Origin: Stutzerimonas stutzeri
Lineage (GTDB): Bacteria > Pseudomonadota > Gammaproteobacteria > Pseudomonadales > Pseudomonadaceae
DNA: 64,000 bases
Assembly (NCBI RefSeq): GCF_024448955.1
Contig: NZ_JAMOIH010000005.1
Coordinates: forward strand, 1 to 64,000
Direction of reading: 5' to 3'
A program made the translations under genes and the position numbers. This document shows positions 1 to 7,624 of this stretch, one piece after another; positions within the stretch are counted from its first letter, which is position 1; every line of letters begins with the position of its first letter. The notes below the pieces were generated by a model. That model did no database searches. It was not told the DNA's origin and saw nothing but the letters and a program-made list of their open reading frames with translations.

Positions 1-703
1 TTAGGCACAGTCAAACACGCAACAATCCAATTCTTTCAACCCAGGGGTCTCCCAACTATGAAAGTCAAACTTGTAGCATTAACAGCATTAGTCGCACTTA
101 CCTCAAATATTGCGAACGCAAACGAGCCCATCGTTGTAAATCAGGCAGTAACAGAGAAGGAAGCATTAACAGCTCAGCAAGCATGGTGTGCTGCTCTTCT
201 TGATATCAACGCCGCATACGAAAAGGATGGAAAAGTAGCAGCGAGAGCATTGGCCGAGAAAGTCATAGATTCCGCTTACGCCTACCAAATGGGCGCAGTA
301 CTCTTTAAGCCTACGCTCACGGTGAACCCTCAAACATTTCGCCCCACACGTGCCGGTGCGCTATCTTATTTCGTTGGCGGTGACCCATCCTTCCCTGCCG
401 ACACAGGTTTTGCTCTAAAAGGCTGGAGAAAATGTGAGCCTGTCACTTCTGCTATTTTTCTTGATGGCAATAGCGCAATTACTATGGGGAAAGTTCACTT
501 CACAGATAAAAATGGGAAAGTGACTACCGTTGACAAAACGTGGGGTTACGTTAAAGACGATGCGGGAAATTTGCGCATTAACCTTCACCATTCATCATTG
601 GAGTACCAACCTAAGTAAATCCGCTATAAACCCATAGGCAGTGGAGTTGTTGCCTAACAAGTCATTCCAGCGGACTGCCTACGGCAGCCGCTGAATTCCA
701 ACG
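1..703 (+). mobile_element. Integron gene cassette
   Basis: The window opens with TTAGGC, the bases expected just after the G^TT cleavage point of an integron recombination site, and a complete attC follows the enclosed gene. Together they delimit one inserted cassette running from base 1 to the G at 703. It holds a single gene in the same orientation as its attC and no obvious promoter, as is normal for cassettes. The integrase gene and the rest of the array would lie to the left, outside the window. No second attC is visible to the right, so this looks like the last cassette of the array. Confidence 0.75.
58..618 (+). CDS. Hypothetical secreted cassette protein
   Basis: This encodes 186 residues and I do not recognise the family. 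The first 21 residues form a typical Sec signal peptide ending in ANA, so export to the periplasm is likely. The mature part has one cysteine near residue 43 and another near residue 125 (WRKCEP), plus a C-terminal stretch reading TWGYVKDDAGNLRINLHHS that resembles beta-strand nuclear-transport-factor-2/SnoaL-like lipocone proteins. That resemblance is only an impression. The gene is the sole occupant of an integron cassette, and its GC content and codon use are below those of the core genes further right, as expected for acquired DNA. Its function is unknown. Confidence 0.7.
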   Translation: MKVKLVALTALVALTSNIANANEPIVVNQAVTEKEALTAQQAWCAALLDINAAYEKDGKVAARALAEKVIDSAYAYQMGAVLFKPTLTVNPQTFRPTRAGALSYFVGGDPSFPADTGFALKGWRKCEPVTSAIFLDGNSAITMGKVHFTDKNGKVTTVDKTWGYVKDDAGNLRINLHHSSLEYQPK

Positions 704-709
704 TTAGGT
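652..709 (+). other. attC recombination site (59-base element)
   Basis: The outer core sites are GCCTAAC (652-658, R'', fits RYYYAAC) and GTTAGGT (703-709, R', fits GTTRRRY). Between them, CAGCGGACTGCC (668-679) pairs with GGCAGCCGCTG (683-693) around the loop TAC. A674 is left unpaired, which is the extrahelical base that sets strand choice in attC hairpins. The total length of 58 bp is close to the classical 59-be and shorter than the roughly 76-bp sites usual for P. stutzeri chromosomal integrons. Confidence 0.9.
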
Positions 710-755
710 TATCCGAGCAAAAGTGACCCGCCCCTCATTCCTCAGTCACTGTGAA

Positions 756-2392
756 TGTCCGCTTCTGGCCGATTCTGTTGAAAAAGTAGCGATTTCCCCG
801 TGCCGGCGGCAGAATCACTCTGTCGGTGAGCGCGGGGGCGAACAGCATGATGGGACAGCTACCGGGTGGACAGCAGCGCCTGTTTTACTCGTTCAATCTG
901 GAAGACCATGTCCCAGCCCAACACCTCTTGCGCAGTATCGACCAGTGCCTGGATCTGAGTGACCTGCGCAGCTACCTTGCGGATTTCTACAGTTCCATCG
1001 GACGCCCCTCGATCGACCCGGAGTTGATGGTGCGGATGCTGGTCGTTGGCTACTGCTACGGCATCCGTTCCGAACGACGGCTGTGCGAAGAGGTGCACTT
1101 AAATCTGGCCTATCGTTGGTTCTGCCGGCTGGGTCTGGAAGACGAAGTACCCAATCACTCGACCTTCTCGAAGAATCGCCACGGCCGTTTCCGTGACAGC
1201 GGTCTGTTCCGTTGGTTGTTCAATGAGGTGCTGCGCCGCTGCATGGCGGCTGGCCTGGTCAAAGGCGAAGGCTTCGCTGTGGACGCCAGCATCATCAAGG
1301 CGGATGCCAGCCGGCAACGTGGAGTGACGGGAGATGAAGTCGACTGGCGTGATCCCGCGCTCAGCAGCCGCGCGGTGCGCGAGTATCTTGAAGCCCTTGA
1401 TGAAGAGGCGCTTGCTGAGGCTCTTCCCAAGAAAATCTCGCTCACCGATCCGCTGTCCCGTTGGACTGCTGCGCCAGGCGGCCCGGCCTTCTTTGCCTAC
1501 TCCACGAATTACCTGATCGATACTGAGCATGGCGTGATCATGGATGTGGAAGCAACTCCAGCGCATCGTACTGCCGAGGTCGATTCGACCAGGACGATGG
1601 TTGATCGCGTTGAAGCGCAGTTCGACCTCACGCCAGAGCGCCTCATTGGTGATACCGCCTATGGCACTGCCCCGATGCTGGCCTGGATGGTCGAAGAAAA
1701 GAACATCGACCCGCATGTCCCAGTCTGGGACAAGACCGAGCGCAAAGACGACAGCCTCTCCAGTAACGATTTCCACTGGAATCCGGAGGCCAATGAATAC
1801 CACTGCCCAACCGGCAAACCGCTACGCAGTGAATGGCGCGCCTTCACCCAGAAAAGATCGCGGGTGACCAAGGCCAACACCATCATCTACCGCTCCAGTC
1901 AAACCGACTGCGCCACATGTCCGCTGAAAGCGAAGTGCTGCCCTAACACACCGAATCGGAAGATCGTCCGCAGCATCCATGAAGCTGCCCGTGACGTGGC
2001 GCGACGCATCGCCAAGACACCGGAATACCTCGTCTCTCGTTGCGAACGGAAGAAGGTGGAGGTGCTTTTCGCCCACCTCAAACGGATCATGAAACTCGAT
2101 CGTTTACGATTGCGTGGCCTGACAGGTGCCGCTGACGAATTCACCTTGGCTGCGACGGTGCAGAACCTGCGCCGCATGGCCAAGCTTTTGCCTCAAGGGC
2201 CACCACTCACGGGATAGGTGCGCCTGCGGCGAGCAGAAACCCTCGAATTAACCCTCAGACCCAGGCAAGGAAGCTCAGTGAAACGCCGAAAGGCAACTTG
2301 AAGTGGCTTCCAGTCACTTCGATAGTAGGCACCGCTGACCAGCTGGCTGCCGCAGAACTTAGTTTTTCAACAGAATCGGCCAGTAGCGGACA
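756..2392 (+). mobile_element. IS1182-family insertion sequence
   Basis: The element is about 1.64 kb and carries one transposase gene. The left end TGTCCGCTTCTGGCCGATTC and the right end, read inward as TGTCCGCTACTGGCCGATTC, are near-perfect terminal inverted repeats; the match continues through TGTTGAAAAA and also extends outward by AA. I see no clear target-site duplication. It sits 46 bp to the right of the attC core, within the accessory island. Both ends and an uninterrupted transposase are present, so it may be active. Confidence 0.85.
847..2217 (+). CDS. IS1182 family transposase
   Basis: This is a DDE transposase of about 456 residues. The N-terminal part carries the family's FYSFNLEDHVPAQHLLR segment and a helical region ending in NHSTFSKNR. 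The catalytic core follows, with the first Asp in FAVDASIIKADASR, the second in LIGDTAYG, and the C-terminal Glu in the KKVEVLFAHLKRIMKLDRLR helix. Four cysteines in CATCPLKAKCCP form the family's insertion. A GTG at 826 could also start it, but the ATGATG at 847/850 gives the usual MMGQLPGG-type N-terminus. It is flanked by inverted repeats and has no frameshift. Confidence 0.9.
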   Translation: MMGQLPGGQQRLFYSFNLEDHVPAQHLLRSIDQCLDLSDLRSYLADFYSSIGRPSIDPELMVRMLVVGYCYGIRSERRLCEEVHLNLAYRWFCRLGLEDEVPNHSTFSKNRHGRFRDSGLFRWLFNEVLRRCMAAGLVKGEGFAVDASIIKADASRQRGVTGDEVDWRDPALSSRAVREYLEALDEEALAEALPKKISLTDPLSRWTAAPGGPAFFAYSTNYLIDTEHGVIMDVEATPAHRTAEVDSTRTMVDRVEAQFDLTPERLIGDTAYGTAPMLAWMVEEKNIDPHVPVWDKTERKDDSLSSNDFHWNPEANEYHCPTGKPLRSEWRAFTQKRSRVTKANTIIYRSSQTDCATCPLKAKCCPNTPNRKIVRSIHEAARDVARRIAKTPEYLVSRCERKKVEVLFAHLKRIMKLDRLRLRGLTGAADEFTLAATVQNLRRMAKLLPQGPPLTG

Positions 2393-2505
2393 TTGGCGTA
2401 TGGAAAATATACTTCCACCCCACTTGCCCATGAGCGGCGCTCCTTGACCGCGCCTCTAAGCAGTGCTCGGTAAAACACCAAAAACGCCTTGAGAAAGGAA
2501 CCCAG

Positions 2506-3573
2506 ATGGATCTGTTCACGCCGCTAGTCACTGAAGATAAACTTCATCAACACTTCAAAGTCATCAGTGGTGATCGGCCGAGCAACGGCTATGCCCGCAA
2601 AGTATTGGAAGCGTGGTTGGAAGGGTTTCCAGATCGTGACGGGAAATTCATACAAGAATTTCAGACTACGTTTAACTCAAGCTTCTGGGAAATCTACCTT
2701 CATGCTGCGTTACGTGAACTCGGTGCAGAGTTTAATTGGAAGCACTATGCGCCTGACTTCATCCTGTCAGTGGAACAAACCGAATTCGTCCTAGAGGCTA
2801 CCACGGCAAACGCGGCTCAAGGATCAGTTCCTGAGTGGTCAAAGTCTCTGGTACCTCCAACTCGCGAGGAGATTGATCTGAACGAGATCAACCGGGTCGC
2901 AATCATCCGCCTGGCCAACGCTTTTATGAACAAGGCAACACATTACATCGACAAGTATTCAAAGCTTGAGCACGTAAAGGGCAAGCCTTTCCTGCTTGCG
3001 ATCGCGCCATTCGAGCAACCCTGGTTCAACCTCCAAGTCTACCGTCCCATCGAAGCGTTGCTTTATGACTATTATGTCGACGAACAAGAATATCTGGCTA
3101 ATCCAGAGCGGTTTCCTGGTGGGCTGGAAAGTAAAAGCCTTGGCAGTGTCACAAAGGAAAACGGCTCAGAAATTGAACTTGGGTTTTTTAATTGTGAGCG
3201 ATTTTCCCATGTCAGTGCTGTTGTTTTTAGCAATGTTGCCACTTGGGGAAAGGTCGATGCATTGTCAGGGAACCCGATGATGGTTGTTAGCACACAATGG
3301 GAAACAGACCAGGGAATCTCGCATCGAACAGCCAGCTTTGGGGAAGTTGGAGAAACGATCATCGACGGCTTGCGCATTTATCACAACCCATACGCCAAGC
3401 ACCCTCTACCTGCCAATATTTTTAAGCGGCCTGGGGTGGTCCAGACTTGGACTGATCCTGACAAGATGGAAATGATGACCGAAGGAAGGGAAAACTCTTT
3501 GACCTTACGCAGCGCGTTCGTGATAAATACTGTGGATAGTTTGGAGGGCGGAGATAAGGCCCGCAGCGGTTAG
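2506..3573 (+). CDS. Hypothetical protein with PD-(D/E)XK-like core
   Basis: This encodes 355 residues and no named family is recognised. It starts at an ATG preceded by GAAAGGAACC. Residues 61-100 read WEIYLHAAL...APDF...FVLEATT, which matches the order alpha-helix Glu, then PD, then E-x-T/K found in PD-(D/E)XK phosphodiesterases (Glu62, Pro83-Asp84, Glu97). The usual lysine is replaced by Thr99, so catalysis is uncertain. The rest is soluble, without membrane segments. It stands alone between the IS element and a recombinase gene. The setting in an accessory island fits a defence or mobile-element role, but that is inference from context. Confidence 0.6.
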   Translation: MDLFTPLVTEDKLHQHFKVISGDRPSNGYARKVLEAWLEGFPDRDGKFIQEFQTTFNSSFWEIYLHAALRELGAEFNWKHYAPDFILSVEQTEFVLEATTANAAQGSVPEWSKSLVPPTREEIDLNEINRVAIIRLANAFMNKATHYIDKYSKLEHVKGKPFLLAIAPFEQPWFNLQVYRPIEALLYDYYVDEQEYLANPERFPGGLESKSLGSVTKENGSEIELGFFNCERFSHVSAVVFSNVATWGKVDALSGNPMMVVSTQWETDQGISHRTASFGEVGETIIDGLRIYHNPYAKHPLPANIFKRPGVVQTWTDPDKMEMMTEGRENSLTLRSAFVINTVDSLEGGDKARSG

Positions 3574-3603
3574 TGTGGGTTTGTACGAAGGCATTGGAAC
3601 TCG

Positions 3604-3630
3604 CTGGCCGCTTCTGGCCGGTTAGCGACG
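3604..3630 (+). repeat. Palindromic unit, copy 1
   Basis: The sequence contains GGCCGCTTCTGGCCGGTTAG and is close to a self-complementary CCGCT...AGCG(G) unit around TCTGGCCGG. Similar units lie at 4327-4355, 5480-5542 and near 7497, and the core CCGCTTCTGGCCG is shared with the IS1182 terminal repeats. This copy is just downstream of the tyrosine recombinase gene. Confidence 0.6.
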
Positions 3631-3658
3631 GCCTGACTTCGACCGTCGCAATATATGG

Positions 3659-4279
3659 TCAGACTTCGGTCTGCTCCGCCATTTCCAGAGCGTCATCGAC
3701 CTCAATCCCAAGATATCGAACGGTGCTCTCCAGCTTCGTATGGCCGAGCAGAAGTTGAACCGCCCGTAGGTTCTTCGTCCTGCGATAGATCAGCGATGCC
3801 TTCGTACGTCTCATTGTGTGAGTGCCATACATGGCTGGATCAAGGCCAATGGCTTTTACCCAGCCTTTGACGATACGAGCATATTGACGAGTGGATAGAT
3901 GATCTGAGGTATGCAGCCTGCTCGGGAAAAGGCAGTCCTGGCTACGGAGTTGTGCTTGGTGTATCCAGGCTGCGAGAGCAGACCGTGTTTGCTCAGTAAT
4001 CTCGAACTGCACTGGTCGCTTCGTTTTCTGCTGCATAACCATTGCTCGTGATGACACATGCTCGCCATGAGCAACGTCGCACACACGGAGCTTGGTTAAG
4101 TCGCAGGCTCGAAGCTTGCTGTCGATGGCCAGATCGAACAGAGCCAGATCCCGGGTTCGTTCTGCAATTTGAAGCCTTACTCGGATGGCCCAGATATCTC
4201 TCTGTCGGAGCGGGGTTTTCTGCCCGACCAATTTTCCTTTGTTCCAGGGCTGACGGCTGCAGGTAGCAATGATGTTCAT
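3659..4279 (-). CDS. Small tyrosine recombinase (catalytic domain only)
   Basis: The protein has 206 residues when started at MNIIATC; an upstream in-frame ATG would add 31 residues of unlikely sequence. The full tyrosine-recombinase catalytic set is visible: Arg57 in SKLRACDL, Lys85 or Lys87 in QQKTKRP, His154-x-x-Arg157 in HTMRRT, His180 in LLGHT and the nucleophile Tyr189 in TVRYLG. The usual N-terminal core-binding (SAM-like) domain is nearly absent, so it is much shorter than phage or XerCD recombinases (about 300 residues). It lies between two oppositely oriented copies of a palindromic unit. Its substrate is unknown; the flanking units are candidates. Confidence 0.8.
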   Translation of the reverse strand: MNIIATCSRQPWNKGKLVGQKTPLRQRDIWAIRVRLQIAERTRDLALFDLAIDSKLRACDLTKLRVCDVAHGEHVSSRAMVMQQKTKRPVQFEITEQTRSALAAWIHQAQLRSQDCLFPSRLHTSDHLSTRQYARIVKGWVKAIGLDPAMYGTHTMRRTKASLIYRRTKNLRAVQLLLGHTKLESTVRYLGIEVDDALEMAEQTEV

Positions 4280-4326
4280 GGCAAGTCCTCCACGTGTGGA
4301 AGGACAAGCATGGCTAGCCAGAGCAG

Positions 4327-4355
4327 TGGCCGCTAACCGGCCAAAGGCAGCCACA
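4327..4355 (-). repeat. Palindromic unit, copy 2
   Basis: The block is bounded by GTGGC and GCCAC and contains GGCCGCTAACCGGCC. Read on the minus strand it gives TTTGGCCGGTTAGCGGCCAC, matching copy 1 in opposite orientation. The two copies bracket the recombinase gene. A more degraded relative (GCTACGAGGCCAAAGAATGTC) follows near 4410-4430. Confidence 0.6.
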
Positions 4356-4444
4356 AGTTGACTACTTCGCAAGGCAAGGGCGTATGCTCATGTAGCCCCC
4401 GCCGCTACGAGGCCAAAGAATGTCCACACAACTAGGGGCGATTC

Positions 4445-5341
4445 ATGGATCCGACGAAATTTACCCTCAGACGCAGCGCGTTCTCGCCCGGAAACGCCAT
4501 TTTCATCATCGACTGTTTAAGCGAGCGGGATCTGCAAACCGGTCTCTCTCGACTGAGAGAACTGCACGATTTGCTTCTCGCGCGCGATCCTGAGCGATTT
4601 GAATACAACAAGAATTTCGCCCATCGATTCGAGGCGGGCTCTGCAACCAAATTTGCAGAATGCTTCGAGGAAATCACAGGCGCGTGTGAGCTTGGCATTC
4701 GACCAATCATATTCATTGATGCTCACGGCCACTCCGAGAAGGGTCTTGGAACGCCGTCCGGGGAGTTTATTGGCTGGGATGAGTTGTTGGACAGCTTGGA
4801 TAGCGTCACTCAGCGGACAGGGGGTGAGCTGACAGTTATTGTCGCTGCCTGCCATTCGATGAAAGCCGTAGAAAATCTGAGCCTTCAGAAGCGCCTTCCT
4901 TTTGCCTTTTACTATGGATATTCATCAGAGGTAAAAGCCGGAGTAGTAGATAAAGAAACGGAGGTGATTTACGAGAGTCTCTTTAATGATGGGGGGCGAG
5001 CCGTGCTAAATGCGACGAGCCTCCAGCTTAAGTCTTTCTCTGAATACGACCACGTTACGGATGTGCTGGCAGTCACATTGCTTAGCGCCAAGGCCCCCGG
5101 CGTTTTAGCCAAAATGCTTCCACAGTTGTCGCGCGCCAAGCTGCGAGCGTCTGCTGATGAGACAGTCGTAAATAAAGGGATTCCTTTGTCTGGGTCACGC
5201 GTGAAGGTGAACCATATGCTCAGTTCAGGACAGCTAGCCATCAAGATGGTCGCGCAATTGATGCACGATACCCCGCGTCGAGAAAGGGTTATCCAAGACA
5301 TCCAGGCATACATACAGGGTGCTCCAACGCCTGCTCTCTGA
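4445..5341 (+). CDS. Caspase-like (clan CD) cysteine protease homologue
   Basis: This encodes 298 residues. The hydrophobic strand RPIIFIDAHGHSEKG ends in His94-Gly95, and a second strand, LTVIVAACHSM, ends in Cys136 about 40 residues later. A strand-HG followed by a strand-[AS]-C is the signature of the caspase/CHAT (clan CD) fold, in which the two residues form the catalytic dyad. No partner domain such as TPR, NACHT or a membrane segment is visible, and the C-terminal 100 residues are of unknown type. In bacteria such proteins act in programmed death or phage defence, and the island setting suits this. It starts at an ATG after AGGGGCG. The family assignment is by motif only. Confidence 0.6.
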   Translation: MDPTKFTLRRSAFSPGNAIFIIDCLSERDLQTGLSRLRELHDLLLARDPERFEYNKNFAHRFEAGSATKFAECFEEITGACELGIRPIIFIDAHGHSEKGLGTPSGEFIGWDELLDSLDSVTQRTGGELTVIVAACHSMKAVENLSLQKRLPFAFYYGYSSEVKAGVVDKETEVIYESLFNDGGRAVLNATSLQLKSFSEYDHVTDVLAVTLLSAKAPGVLAKMLPQLSRAKLRASADETVVNKGIPLSGSRVKVNHMLSSGQLAIKMVAQLMHDTPRRERVIQDIQAYIQGAPTPAL

Positions 5342-5791
5342 GGATGCTTCGGCGAATGGAGATTCCGAATAGTGCCGGAATATTTTTGGCGCTATCGCGA
5401 AGCTGCTTCTGTAATGCCTTCTCGGACTCCAGAAGCCACGCTTCAGCTCCCTGTACAGTGTTGAGCTGCCTCCATAGTGTGACCGCTTCTGGCCGGTAGT
5501 TACCGTTGTGAAACACGGCTTTCGGCCAGTAGCAGCCGCTCAATTGTGTCTATAGAACCTTTAGCGATTCAGTTACCAAACCAAAACTTTCAGGCAAGGC
5601 CTGCAGAGATTGTCTTGGGGCTAAGAAAACAACATATACCTCAGACCAAACTTGACTTTCTGTTTATCTCACTCCACCCACCTTGGCAAATCATGAGATA
5701 ATATCGCTCTTCCACCCTATAAAATCGATAAAAAACCCTGATGCGACGGGTTGCTTTTTCTATTTTCAAATTTTGATAGCCGGGCTTGTAA
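5342..5791. other. Intergenic spacer with palindromic unit
   Basis: No gene is supported here. The right half is AT-rich and contains a short hairpin (AACCC...GGGTT followed by GCTTTTTC near 5737-5762) that could be a weak terminator or leader hairpin in front of the 5792 gene. A minus-strand reading frame at 5289-5543 has helix-like content but overlaps the upstream gene and lacks a credible start. Confidence 0.5.
5480..5542. repeat. Palindromic units 3 and 4 in a hairpin
   Basis: GACCGCTTCTGGCCGGTAG (5481-5499) and, inverted, CGGCCAGTAGCAGCCGCT (5523-5540) face each other. They form a potential hairpin of the same family as the units around the recombinase gene. Confidence 0.55.
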
Positions 5792-7429
5792 ATGAAAATC
5801 CTCGAACCACAGATCGACAAGCTGTTTGATGACAACCCAATTCTTCGACAACCTTTTCTCCATGTTTACAATCATTTCTGCCAGGTTGCCACCTTCCAAT
5901 TCATTCAAGAAAAGCAAGCACCTCATAGCTTCGCAATTCCGTATACATTTGTATTTGAGCGCATGAACGACTTTAGTCCTCAAAGCCCTGAATCATGCGA
6001 TGATTTTTTGCGCAAGCTAAACCCTGATGACTTTAAAAATTTATTCGCTTGCGCAAACCTCAATATAGTCATCCCATTTATTCGTAGCAAAATATATAGA
6101 TTCACTCGCGAAAGCAGCGAAAAGTCAACGATCGACTACGCTGATGAAATTACACTCAAACATGAAATCAATGACATCATTGTAACGCATTTATCTCTAC
6201 CAGTTATTTCAAACCAAGCTCACGATTCTAGACCTTGGCTCAAGAGCGTTGTTAATCGGCTAAGAACAAACAAGCCCGTAAATCCCACATTTTATTTTGA
6301 TTACATTTCCGAGCAGTACAAAGCATCTGAAAATGCATTCATTGAAGCAGATATTATTCCACCTGATTTCTATACGCAGATTGGATTTTCTTCTGCCGAT
6401 GCCTTTAAAAAAATCAGGAATGCTTTTATCTGCATAGGGCAAATCTATAATGACATCACGTTCATAGTTTACAAATACCTGGAAGTCAATGAACTTAAAG
6501 ACTCAGGGGATGGAGATCATCATTTACAAGGCCTTGGCATGGCCAGGCTGGGTGCCGCCGAGCTGAAATTTCTAGTTCAAAAGCTCACCGGGGTGGCTGA
6601 GTCAGACTACGATAAATTTTCTGAGTTTTTCTTCTGCGGCGAGGGAAAAAATGGCAGCCTAAGCTTAAAATTCATGCCGCCATTCTGGAGCATTTCGGAT
6701 GACGTATACTTCTGCCCGGCCTTAGTTCCAACCCTACTGGGCACGAGAAATCTTTTGATCTCCATACTAATAGATGATGATAAAAATACTAAATACAACT
6801 ATGACGGATTGATATCTCACTTTTTCGAACCTGAACTCTTGAGAAGGGCTCAAAGGCATTTCGAAAGCAATGGCTTTTATACTTATTTAGAATGTGACTT
6901 TACTGGGGGCGAGATTGATTTATTGGTTTTTTGCAATAAATCCAATACCGTGATGACCGTCCAGGCAAAAGCCACTTTATACCCTGAGTCAGCTCGCATG
7001 GTGCGACGTTTGGACGATAGAATTCGGGAAGCAGTTGAGCAGACCAAACGATTTGATAAACTCGAACCCAAGGAGAAAACTAGTTTATTCAAAAAATCTT
7101 TTCTCAGCTTGGATGATTCGGCGCAAATCAATCATATTCGCGCAGTTTTAACAAATTCCAGTTTCGGAAGCACTTTTAGCTGGCAATTACTAGAAAGCAA
7201 CAAAATAACCCCAATAAACTGCAATCTTCTTAAAAACGTATTGCCTTGCTGCAATGTTTTAACTGAACTACCAGAACAAATTGAAGCATTTATTGCAAAG
7301 ATAAAATCCGAGATTGAGATCACTGAGGAACAAAAAGTTTTCAGCCTCCCTGGCCATACGATTTATCAACGACACGTTGAAACACATCGCATGAAGAACC
7401 TTTACGACGCCAAGTATTGGGGCGAGTGA
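5792..7429 (+). CDS. AT-rich hypothetical protein with C-terminal nuclease motif
   Basis: This encodes 545 residues. Residues from about 345 read ...RRAQRHFESNGF...GGEIDLLVF...VMTVQAKAT..., giving Glu374-x-Asp376 and Gln391-Ala-Lys393. That is the (D/E)-D-x(n)-(E/Q)xK pattern of PD-(D/E)XK restriction-like nucleases (Mrr/NERD-like). The N-terminal 330 residues are soluble and unrecognised, so this may be a sensor or specificity part fused to a nuclease. The gene is clearly lower in GC than its surroundings, which points to recent acquisition. It stands alone between palindromic units. A role in defence against foreign DNA is plausible but not shown by sequence. Confidence 0.65.
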   Translation: MKILEPQIDKLFDDNPILRQPFLHVYNHFCQVATFQFIQEKQAPHSFAIPYTFVFERMNDFSPQSPESCDDFLRKLNPDDFKNLFACANLNIVIPFIRSKIYRFTRESSEKSTIDYADEITLKHEINDIIVTHLSLPVISNQAHDSRPWLKSVVNRLRTNKPVNPTFYFDYISEQYKASENAFIEADIIPPDFYTQIGFSSADAFKKIRNAFICIGQIYNDITFIVYKYLEVNELKDSGDGDHHLQGLGMARLGAAELKFLVQKLTGVAESDYDKFSEFFFCGEGKNGSLSLKFMPPFWSISDDVYFCPALVPTLLGTRNLLISILIDDDKNTKYNYDGLISHFFEPELLRRAQRHFESNGFYTYLECDFTGGEIDLLVFCNKSNTVMTVQAKATLYPESARMVRRLDDRIREAVEQTKRFDKLEPKEKTSLFKKSFLSLDDSAQINHIRAVLTNSSFGSTFSWQLLESNKITPINCNLLKNVLPCCNVLTELPEQIEAFIAKIKSEIEITEEQKVFSLPGHTIYQRHVETHRMKNLYDAKYWGE

Positions 7430-7490
7430 ATAGCCCCCAGTTTCATAGATGCTTTCGAGCCTCAGCGAAACCGGCCCAGCCTTGGCGTGA

Positions 7491-7516
7491 CCAGCAGTTT
7501 CTGGCCGGTTTCGGCC
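7491..7516 (+). repeat. Palindromic unit, degraded copy
   Basis: AGCAGTTTCTGGCCGGTTTC carries the TTCTGGCCGGTT core seen in the other units and lies about 65 bp after the nuclease-like gene. Confidence 0.4.
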
Positions 7517-7624
7517 TGTCGCCACCGGCAGCTATGGATTAAATCCGGCCCGTCGTGACTGGCAACAGCCGAACCATCGTGGACCACTGAGACCTAGATG
7601 AGTGGAAGCTTCGAATCGTCACCG

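Noticed and set aside
1099..1803. Long minus-strand open frame inside the transposase
   Set aside because: It is the reverse shadow of the IS1182 transposase and has no family motif or ribosome site.
3574..3603. Possible second attC after the 2506 gene
   Set aside because: GGTTAGTGTG near the stop does not fit GTTRRRY and no inner stem is present.
5289..5543. Minus-strand frame of 84 residues with helix-like content
   Set aside because: It overlaps the caspase-like gene and its start lies inside a palindromic unit; no homology is evident.
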